This document shows positions 24,298 to 35,100 of a stretch of 64,000 bases of DNA, piece after piece. The DNA is taken from positions 124,001 through 188,000 of the forward strand of contig NZ_JACVUI010000005.1 of NCBI RefSeq assembly GCF_016624945.1, written 5' to 3'. The notes under the pieces are model-generated. The model saw nothing but the letters and a program-made list of their open reading frames with translations. It ran no database searches and was not told where the DNA came from. Source of the stretch: Acinetobacter sp. S54 (GTDB lineage Bacteria; Pseudomonadota; Gammaproteobacteria; Pseudomonadales; Moraxellaceae). The stretch's first letter is position 1, and every line of letters begins with the position of its first letter. Position numbers and translations under genes: made by a program.

Positions 24298-26037
24298 ATG
24301 ATATTTAATAAAAAGAATGTACTCTGTACGAGTTTATTGGCTTTTGTTCATCTACATGCCGCGGAACCATCAGATTTTCAACAGATACAAGCGGATCAGA
24401 GCATTCGCCAACAACAGCGCGATGAAGCTCTACAAAAACAAATCCAGCCTGAGGTCAATTTTCATCTTGATCAGCCTAAGATGAGTACTCCATCCCAACA
24501 ACTCCACTATTTAAGTTCACACAGTGAAAGCCCGTGTTTTGATATCAAAAAGATCCTGCTTCAGGGGGAAGATGCAGGACACTTTTTATCTGCATTTAAT
24601 GAAATTACTCAAGGCAAAAATAATATTATTGGTCGTTGTCTCGGGGTAAAGGGGCTGAATCAGGTACTAGATCTAGTCCAGAATAAAATTATTGCGGATG
24701 GTTATGTTACGACCCGTGTCTTGTTGCCCCCACAAAATATTGCTACAGGCAATATTCGTATAGGGGTGATTGCAGGGCGGGTCGATCAGGTCAAATTTGC
24801 TGATGGCACCTCAGCACGTGCCCATAAAATCAATGCATTGCCAATTAAATCAGGCGATTTACTTAACATTCGAGACTTGGAACAAGGTCTAGAAAACTTT
24901 AAACGAGTACCAACGGTTGAAGCTGACTTTAAAATCCAGCCTGCTGAAAAGAACAATATTCCTGGCTCTAGTGATGTAATCCTTGCATGGCAACAATCTA
25001 AACCCTATCGCATTAACTTAAATCTGGATGATGCGGGTTCAGATTCAACTGGGAAATATCAGGGTACAGCGACCTTATCTCTAGACCATTTGCTGAGCTT
25101 AAATGATCTTTTTTATGTCAGCTATAACCATGACCTTGGTGGTGGGAATTCGGGCAAACGCGGAACCGATGGCTTCTATGCCAGCTATACTATCCCATTT
25201 GACTACTGGCTGCTGACTAGCAGTTACAGTAAATCGGATTATCATCAAACCGTAGCGGGTGCCAGTCAAAGCTATGAATATAGCGGTAAAAGTGAGCTGA
25301 TCGGTGTGGATTTATCCCGAGTTATTTATCGGGATTCACACCGAAAAACTACGATTGGTGCGGGTGGCTGGTACCGTGAATCACGTAACTATATCGAAGA
25401 TGTCGAAGTTGAGGTGCAGCGCCGAAAAACTGCTGGCTGGAAAGCCATGCTGGATCATACTGAATATTTTTCCAATGCAACTTTAAGTGGCAATCTGACG
25501 TATAAACGAGGAACAGGCTGGCTCGGTGCCATGCGTGCACCAGAAGAAGACTTTGATGAAGCCTTTACACGCGTCGGGATTATACAAGCCAATGCCAGTT
25601 TACAGGTGCCGTTTAAAATCGGTACACAAAATCTGCAATATACCGCTGAATGGCGTATGCAACGTAGTAATAAGCCTTTAACGCCACAAGACCGCTTTTC
25701 GATTGGTAACCGTTATACCGTAAGAGGTTTTGATGGAGAACAAACCCTACTCGCAGATAACGGATTTCTAGTACGCAATGAATTCAGTGGATCCATGTTT
25801 AAGCTGCCGATGCAATGGTACGTGGGTATTGACTATGGTGAAGTGGGTGGACGTAGCGCACACGAACCGAACCCTTTACCTGGCACCCGTTTATTGGGCA
25901 GTGTTGTGGGAGTGCGTGGACAAATATCCCCCCTTCACGTCAGCTACGATGCCTTTATTGGTGCACCCCTTAAAAAGCCAGATCACTTTAAAACTGATGA
26001 CTACACCACAGGTTTCAGCCTGAACTGGAGCTATTAG
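24298..26037 (+). CDS. cdiB: Two-partner secretion outer-membrane transporter (CdiB/FhaC/ShlB family)
   Basis: The 579-residue protein has a signal peptide (about residues 1-21, ending HLHAAEP). A Gln-rich N-terminal helix follows, then POTRA domains starting near CFDIKKILLQGEDAGHFL, with VTTRVLLPPQNIATGNIRIGVIAGRVD. The C-terminus is a 16-stranded barrel (RFSIGNRYTVRGFDGEQ carries the family's conserved G-x-R-x-x-R-G-[FY]-x-G-E-like block, and the last residues are FSLNWSY). It exports the large adhesin/toxin encoded next door. No strong ribosome binding site is seen. The 123-bp gap to cdiA has no terminator. Confidence 0.92.
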   Translation: MIFNKKNVLCTSLLAFVHLHAAEPSDFQQIQADQSIRQQQRDEALQKQIQPEVNFHLDQPKMSTPSQQLHYLSSHSESPCFDIKKILLQGEDAGHFLSAFNEITQGKNNIIGRCLGVKGLNQVLDLVQNKIIADGYVTTRVLLPPQNIATGNIRIGVIAGRVDQVKFADGTSARAHKINALPIKSGDLLNIRDLEQGLENFKRVPTVEADFKIQPAEKNNIPGSSDVILAWQQSKPYRINLNLDDAGSDSTGKYQGTATLSLDHLLSLNDLFYVSYNHDLGGGNSGKRGTDGFYASYTIPFDYWLLTSSYSKSDYHQTVAGASQSYEYSGKSELIGVDLSRVIYRDSHRKTTIGAGGWYRESRNYIEDVEVEVQRRKTAGWKAMLDHTEYFSNATLSGNLTYKRGTGWLGAMRAPEEDFDEAFTRVGIIQANASLQVPFKIGTQNLQYTAEWRMQRSNKPLTPQDRFSIGNRYTVRGFDGEQTLLADNGFLVRNEFSGSMFKLPMQWYVGIDYGEVGGRSAHEPNPLPGTRLLGSVVGVRGQISPLHVSYDAFIGAPLKKPDHFKTDDYTTGFSLNWSY

Positions 26038-26160
26038 GCGAGCAATTTAACAAAATTGTTTAAGGCAGCTTTAGATTTAAAAACAAATCCAATCAAGCAC
26101 CATTTTAATTTTTCTCGTTAATGAGATTGAACAACAAAACAAGATTTAGAGTACACCGAC

Positions 26161-29100
26161 ATGAATAAGAATCGCTACCGTATTATCTTTAGTCAAACCC
26201 GTGGCATGTTTATCGCAGTGGCTGAGATTGTGAAAAGCAAAACCAAACAAGCAGGACAAAGTCAGGCGGGTGGTGATGCGAACGGAGAGAATAGTGGGAA
26301 CGATTCAAACAGTACGGGTCAGAATGCACATCATTTTAAAAAACTGAAACTGCTGAATTTTGCGGTGATCAGTGTACTGGGTGCCAGCATATACACCTTA
26401 CCACTGCACATCCTTGCCGACAGCCAGATTATTGCTGATAAAGCTGCACCGACCTCACAACAACCCACAATTCTCAGCAGCAGTAATGGGGTGATGCAGG
26501 TCAACATTCAGACTCCAAGTGCGGGTGGAGTCTCCCGCAATACTTATAGTCAGTTTGATGTAGGGCAGGAGGGTGCCATCCTGAATAATGCCCGCAATAA
26601 TACCCAGACCCAACTGGGAGGCTGGGTGCAGGGTAACCCGTGGCTTGCCAAAGGTGAAGCCAACATTATTTTAAATGAAGTCAATTCGAGTAATCCAAGT
26701 CAGCTCAAAGGCTATATTGAAGTTGCAGGTAAACAGGCACAAGTGGTGATCGCCAACCCATCAGGGTTGGTGTGTGATGGCTGTGGAGTCATTAATGCCG
26801 ATCGCTTTACCCTGACCACTGGACAAGCGGTGATGAATCAGGGTTATCTGGAATCATTTCGTGTTCGAGAAGGACAAATTACCATACAGGGCAAAGGCTT
26901 AAATGGCAGCCTAACCCCGTTTACAGATGTCTATGCCCGTGCCTTACAGGTCAATGCAGGGCTGTATGCCAATGAGTTAAAGACCGTATTGGGTCAAAAC
27001 GACATTAATATTCAAGACCCTTCTGCGCCAAAAATTGCCAAAGTAGCGACACGAGGGACTGCAATACCTCAGCCAAACTTTGCTCTGGATGTTGGCCAAT
27101 TGGGTGGGATGTATGCGGGTAAAATCTTTTTGATCGGGACAGAACAGGGGGTTGGTGCACGCAATGCGGGATCGATTAATAGTACCCAATCTACTTTGAC
27201 TCTCAATGCCAATGGGGATTTGATCAATACAGGCAATATGATTGCCAATAAAGATCAGCTACAACTGAATGCCCAAAGCATTAAAAATACAGGCAATATC
27301 AGTAGTGCTGCCTCACAAGTTACAGTACAAAGCCAAAATTTAGATAACTCAGGCTTGATTAGCAGTGCTGATGAGTTTCACTTAACCCAGCAGAACCAGT
27401 TAAGTAATAGTGGCACTCTAAATGCTGCACGTCTGGTGATCGATGCAGGTCGTTTGAGCAACAGTGGCTCACTTGAACAGACGGGTGCACAGGCATTGGA
27501 CTTAACAGCGGGTTCAATGAGCAATGCTGGCGGTAAAATTGGATTAGCTAAAACCAGTACTAGCAGTACAGCTCCAGGAAATACAGGTGGTAATACGGGG
27601 AATGGCACGGGTGAAACTGGATCAGAAGGATCAGGCGCGCCTCAACCAAGCAATCCAGCACAAGATGGCGGCAGTATTGTAATCGCGATTGATCCTGCTA
27701 CACCGACAGTCCCAAAAACCTATGACACAGGCTATATTCATGTTCAGGAGCTGCTAAACAATGATCAGGGTGCTATTGTGGCCCGTGGCGGGATTGATTT
27801 GGACAGCAGTAATGGATTAAACAACCAGAGCGGTATGCTTAATCTGGGTGCGATCAAGGTTCAGGGTGACAGTTTTAACAATGATCAAGGTCAGTTAACG
27901 GTACAACAAGCAGATATCCAAACCCAAATCTTAAGTAACCAGTCTGGACAACTAGCAGCGAATAAAAGCTTAAAGATCAAGACTGAAACAACCAATAACC
28001 AAAAAGGTCACATTCAGGCGGTTGAACAACTGGATTTGGATGTGGTTAAGAGTCTTAATAATCGGGAAGGCCAAATTGCCAGTGGGCATCAGTTGAATGT
28101 TCAGGCAGCACAGGTGAACAACCAGTCTGGTCTGCTTTATTCAGGACAACAAGGTATCAACCTCAGCGTTGAAAAAGATCTGGATAACACATCGGGAACG
28201 ATTCAAGCTAAAACCCAACTCAATATCAATAGCCAAAGCCTGAATAATGCATCGGGTGCAATTCTGGCACAGAATATTCAACAACAGCATGATACGGTGA
28301 ATAATACACAAGGCAATATTGTTTCTGAGCAAAACTTACGTAGCATTGTAAGTCAATTTGACAATAATGAAGGTCAGATTCAGGCGCAGCAGATTGAACT
28401 GACGCATCAACAGTTGAATAACAGCGGCAGTATCTATGCCGATCAAGACCTAAGCATCATTGGTCAGAACCTCCAAAATACAGGCTCCATCGCGGCAGGA
28501 CAAAATGTCCAACTGGATAGCCAGAATCTACAACATCAACAATCAGGTTTGATCGCGGCGGGACTGGATCGTCAAGGAAAACTGGGCAACGGGGGGCATC
28601 TTGAAATTAATGCGGATCAGGCTGCATTGCATGGGCAAAGCTTTGCTGGGCAAGACCTTATTGTACAGGCACAACAACAGATTGATGCCAGTCAAGGTCA
28701 ACTGCAAGCTAAAAATATAGAAATTAACAGTCAAGCGGGTAATATTTCAACACGTGCTGCAACTGTTATTGCAGATCAGTTAAATATTAATAGTCATGAC
28801 CTGATAGATAACCAGCAAGGTACCTTAAGTGCCAAAGACCTAATCTTAAATGCGAGCCGTTTGGATAATACGGAGGGGCATCTACTTCATACGAGTACCG
28901 ATCGACTGGATTTAAACTTCAGCCAAAGCCTGAATAACCAGTCGGGTGAAATCCGTAGTAATGCGGCACAGCTTCATCTGAATACAGCGGTGTTGAATAA
29001 CACGGCTGGTCAACTGATTCATGCAGGTACAGGTCAATTCAATATTCAGACTGATCAGCTACAGGGCAATCAAGGACAAATTCTAAGTAATGGGCAATTG

Positions 29101-32100
29101 CAACTGACAGGTCGTCAGCTTGATCTGAGTCAAGGCATCACCTCCGCAGAACAAATTGCCATTAATGCACAAAAGCTTAACAATCGACAGGGGCAACTGA
29201 TCCAGCGCGGCACAGAAAGCCCACTGACCCTTGGCATACAACAAGAACTGAATAACCAAATGGGACTGATTCAGAGCCAGACTGCGCTGAATATCAGTGC
29301 TGGGACACTGAATAATCAGGGTGGCACACTCAGTTCAGCACAGTTACAAGATTTGAACCTACAGGTGACAGGTCTGCTGGACAATAGCCATTCAGGCAAA
29401 ATCTATGCAAACCAGCATGCCAATATTCAGGCAGGTTCGGTGGATAATAGCCATCAGGGACAAATCAATGCTCAGCAAAAACTGAATTTAACCAGCCAAC
29501 AACAGATCAATAACCAGACTGGGCAAATTGTTGCCAATGCTGATATTCAGATTCAGTCACAGGGACTGGATAACAGCGAAGGTCAAATTGGTTCGGTACA
29601 GGGCGAATTAACATTAGATGCAGGCACAGGGATACTCAGTAATCAGTCAGGTTCACTACAAGCAGCCAAAGACATTCAGATTACAGCAGGTCAATTCAAG
29701 AGTCAGTCAGGACTGATTAATGCCCAAGGTGCGATACAGGCAACGATTAACAAAGACATTGATAACAGTTTGGGTCAAATCATTGCCAATAAAGCAGTAC
29801 AGCTGAACAGTCAGGGTTTAAACAATCATCAAGGTCAGATTGGCAGTGTAGAAGACATCCTTAGCATTAATACTGGACAGGGTGTGTTAAGCAACCAGCA
29901 AGGTAAACTCCAGTCTACCCAAGACTTGACTTTAAAAGCAAAGGGTTTTGATAACCAATCAGGCTTGATTGCAACGCAGGCTCAACTGGATACGCAACAA
30001 CAATGGCTGAGCAATAACAACGGTCAAATCATTTCTGGTCAAAGCCTAAATTTGAGAGGACAGGATTTTAGTAACCAAGGCGGTTTATTGCAAAGTGGAC
30101 AGGATCTGAACTTTAAATTGGGTGGCAAACTGGACAACAGCCAATCAGGTCAATTGATCAGCGCTGGAAATACCCAGATTGAGTCGAAGCAATTGGGCAA
30201 TAGCCAACAGGGCTTAATCAATGCACAAGGTGATTTAAATATTACCACTCAACAGGAGGTGAATAATGCTGCAGGGTCAATTGTGGCCAAAAATAATGTT
30301 CAACTGAACAGTCAGGGGTTAAATAACAATCAGGGTCAGATTGGAACAGAACTTGGTGATTTAAATATTCAAACTGGACAACAGGCACTGGATAATCTTG
30401 CAGGACAGATTCAGTCTGGTAAGACTTTAGAGATTAAAACCAATAGCCTAAATAATAGTGGTGTGATAAGTGCTTTAAACACACTGGCTATTGAGAGCCA
30501 AACTAATATCAATAACGATCAGGGTCAAATTGCGTCCAACGCTCAGTTAAATATGAGCAGCAATAATTTAAGCAATCAGTCAGGCCTGATTCAGACTGGG
30601 GATAAAGCCAATCTTAACCTGACGGTGAAAGAAACCCTGAATAATCAATCTGGACAAATCCATAGTGGTGCTGATCACCAGATCATTGCACAGCAGATCG
30701 ATAACAATGGACAAGGACAAATCACGGCACAGGGTGGACTCAATATCTACAGCCAGTCTGATATCAATAACCAAACTGGACAATTGATTGCCAATGGACA
30801 AGTGCAACTGCATGGTGAAGGCATCAATAACAACCAAGGCCAAATTGGAAGTTTACAGGATCAGGTGATTGTTAAGGCGGGTCAGGGAGTATTCAGTAAC
30901 CAGTCTGGAAATCTACAATCCAACAAAGATTTAACGGTTGACGCCAACCGCATTGATAACCAGCAAGGTCAGATCAACAGTCAAAGTAAAATTGAATTAA
31001 AAAGCCAGCAGGATATTCATAATCTGGAAGGTCTGATTGCTGGGGATTTAGGCTTAACCCTTAACAGTCAGAGTGTGAATAATAACAAAGGTCAATTTGG
31101 TAGTGCCCAAGGTGATGTGACGATTAATGCAGAGGGTGGTGCCCTGACTAATCAGGCAGGTGTGATTTTATCAGGCAAAGCTTTATCTGTAACGGCCAAT
31201 CAACTGGATAATAGCACTAAAGGTCAGATCAATAGCCAGAATACTCTAGACATCACCACCACAAAAGACATTAACAATAACAGTGGTGTAATTGCCGCCA
31301 ACCAGCAACTGAAATTAAACAGCCAAGGCTTAAATAACAGTGCAGGGCAAATTGGCAGCGTTCAGGGCAATTTGCTGATCGATACAGGATCACAGCTTCT
31401 GAATAACCAACAAGGTGTGATTCAGTCAGGTAACGATTCAAGCCTTAAGGCGACAGGTGTGAATAATGCACAGGGTCAAATCAGCAGTAAAAACCAGTTG
31501 CAACTGGATAGCCGTGAAAAATTACTGAATAACCATCAAGGGACACTGAGCGCTGAAAACATCAATATTGATTCAGGCAAACTGGACAATGATCAGGGGC
31601 TAATTCAGGCACAGCAAAGCATTCGGGTTGATACCCATCAACAGGATTTGATTAACACGCATAGTGGTCAACAAGGTGGGATCTTAAGTCAGGGGGATAT
31701 TCAGCTTAACAATATTCAAACACTGGATAACCAGCAGGGCTATCTTGCCAGTGGTAAACAACTGGATATTCAGGCGAATCAAGTGCTGAACCAGCAAGGT
31801 ACGTTGCTGGCCACGGAACAACTAAATATACAGGGAACAGGACAAAATCAGTTACTGAACAACCAATCAGGACAATTACTGTCGATGGGTGGTATGACGC
31901 TGAATATAGATCGGATCAATAACACAGGTAAAGCGAGTGCCAGTGATGCAGATAGTCATATTATGGCAGCAGGTGAGCTGAATATCACCACACAGCAACT
32001 GGATAACCAAAACACACTGAACAGTGATCCTACAGAAAAATCCATTCAGGGTATTGATGCCAATGACTTGAATATCAACAGCAATATTTTAAATAACCAA

Positions 32101-35100
32101 AGTGGTGTAGTTCGTAGCAGTTCGGATCAAAAACTCAATGTTAAGCAGCAATTGAATAATCAGTCAGGCCAAATCAGCAGTGAAAAACAACTCACGATTC
32201 TGGGCAATCCACTCGTTATTAATAATTTGAATGGACAATTACTGGCAGGCACGGGATTTGATCTCACGGCAAAAGCTTTATCGGGTGACGGTAAAGTCTT
32301 AAGCCTAGGAAATGCAAATCTTCGCCTGCAGGAGGATTATGTCCATAATGCCAATGCCCAGTTACAGGCCAATCAGGATTTAAGACTTAGCACACAAAGT
32401 AATATCGTGAATAATGGCAGCATAAATGCAGGCAATCGTTTAGATTTAAGCGCCAGCAATATCACCAATAATCAAGATGGCAAAATTGAAAGCCATGAAA
32501 CTCGTTTAACTGCCCAGAATAATTTAAATAATACGGGATTGATCAATGGCGACTACACCCGTTTGCAAGCTAATATCTTAAACAACGAGGGTACAGGGCG
32601 TATTTATGGTACAGCACTGGCGATCAATGCGAATACTTTAAATAACCGACCAAACAGTGTTGGGGTCGCTCCAGTTATTGCTTCACGTGGTGACATGCAT
32701 CTGGGTGTGCAAACTTTAAATAATCTGGCGAATACGGCGGACTATGCTAGTCAAGCCTTGATCTTTAGTGCGGGTAGCTTATATCTAGGGGGGAGCCTTG
32801 ATAATAATGATCAGGCCACAGGTCAAGCGGAGGTCATTCATAACGAAAGTGCCACGATTGAGTCTCTATGCGATATGCGTCTTTCTGCAAATCAGATTAA
32901 TAATATTAATCAAAATTTTGAGAGTAAGTTGGTAGAAACAGATCGCCAGGATAATCTTGAAAAATTCTATATGGGAGTTTGGAAAACATTTAATGGGGAG
33001 GTCATTAGATGGATGAACCCTAATGAAGACTGGTCCAAATATGTTTACAGTGAAATCAGGTCTGAAACAAAGGTTACTAAATCGACACCAGGTCAAATTA
33101 AGTCAGGAGGAAATTTAAGTTTAGACGGTGCACAAGTATTTAATGATAAGAGCCAGATTTTAGCGGGTGGAACACTTTCCAATACTGGAGGAAGTATAAA
33201 AAACAATGATATTAAGGGTGTTCAACATGTGGTGGCGACTGGTCGACAATATCTCTATGAAAATAAAAGTCATGGTAGTCATACCGATGATAACCCTTTT
33301 GAATATCGAACAGAACAAAGCATTGATTTAGTTGTGAGTCAGGCTTTAGGTAACCAGAGTTTAAATCAAAACGAGATTTCAATTACTACTGTCTCCAATA
33401 ACCAGAGTGATGATAAAGCACAATCGGGTCAGATTCAGCACCAAGAAGTCAATGATTTAAAAGACAATCGTCATTCAACTCAAGTGGGGCAGGCACAAAA
33501 TGCACAAGGGAAAAATTTAAATGTAGCTGATTCAACCACTACATCGAATAACACCAGCTCCCAAACAACACAGCAAAACCCACCCTCACAGCAATCCAAA
33601 AACTTAAATCTTGCTGTTGATGAACCCAATACTCAGCAACAAGGTAATAGTGCTGATCAAGCTCATGCAAAAACGGTAACAGAACAGGCAACTGCACCTG
33701 ATAAAGTGGCGGATGGTACAGCCTATGAAATACGAACCCTCACTTCAACAGAAGTAAGGGTCCCGAATAGTGCTTTGTATAAAGTCAATGCAGACAGTAA
33801 GGCGGGGTATCTGGTTGAAACGGATCCAAGTTTTACCCACTATAGAAACTGGTTATCGTCGGATTATATGCTAGATGCTTTGGGTCTTGACCCTGCTTTA
33901 CAGCAAAAAAGACTGGGTGATGGCTTTTATGAACAACGTATGGTGCAAGATCAGATTGCCAACCTGACAGGTTATCGCTTTCTTGAAGGCTATACCAGTG
34001 ATGATGAGCAATACAAAGCATTAATGAACAATGGGGTAACCTTTGCCAAACTGTATGGTTTACGACCTGGTATTGCTTTAACTGCCCAACAGGCTGCACA
34101 GCTTACCAGTGACATTGTCTGGATGGTTGAACAGACGGTGATCCTGCCAAATGGAATGACCACCAAAGCATTGGTGCCTCAAATTTATGTTAAGGCCAGA
34201 GTGGGTGACCTAAAAGGCGATGGTACTTTACTCTCAGGCAATAGTGTTAACTTGAAGCTAGATGGTGACTTGATCAATGGTGCCACGATTGCAGGCCGTG
34301 AAGCCGTCCAGATTACCGCGGATAATGTACAAAATTTAAATGGACGAATTCAGGGCAATCAGGTTGCGATTGAAACCAAACAAGACTTGAATAATGCCGG
34401 TGGAAAAATTAGTGCCAAAGATGCCATGGCATTGAAAGTCGGGGGGAACCTAAATCTTGAAACGACGACTCGAACATCTGAATCCAAAGTTGGCAACTTC
34501 AGTTCAAGTATTACCAATGTTGATCGTGTTGCAGGTATTTATGTTGGTCAGGGTAGCCAGAACAAGCTAGATCCGAATCAAGCATCATTGGTGATGGATG
34601 TTGCGGGCAATACCATCTTAAAAGGTGCGCAAATCAACAACAGCAATGGCGCCACTTTATTAAATACAGCGGGTAATGTCGACATTGGTACGGTGACTAT
34701 AGGCAAGCAGGAAAAACTGAGCATTAATGATAAAAACGGTTATCAACTGAAGCAACAGCAGGATATAGGCAGTCAAATTAGTAGTGCAGGTTCATTGGCT
34801 ATTACTGGGCAAAATATTTTAGGCAAAGCCGTGAATTTAAATAGCCAGCAGGGCAATATACAATTGTCTGCCCAAAAAGATATTGTGTTGGACAATGGCT
34901 TAAATCAAAGTTCTGTTTCTAGTCAATCTGAATCAAAAGGTTCATTTGGCAGTAAAAAATCCTCAACCTACGATGCGAGCAGCAGCACATCAATTGCAAC
35001 TCAGATGAAAGCTGGACAGGACATTATTCTGAACAGCGCACAGGGTAATATTACTGCAACTCACTTAAAGGCTGAAGCGGGTAATAACATCCAGATACAG

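Noticed and set aside
30580..30843. Minus-strand frames inside cdiA
   Set aside because: Several short antisense frames arise from the codon composition of the FHA repeats, with no independent support.
27300..32850. Repeated sequence as CRISPR or tandem DNA repeat
   Set aside because: The repeats are degenerate protein repeats (FHA-type) in one open frame, without constant repeats and unique spacers.
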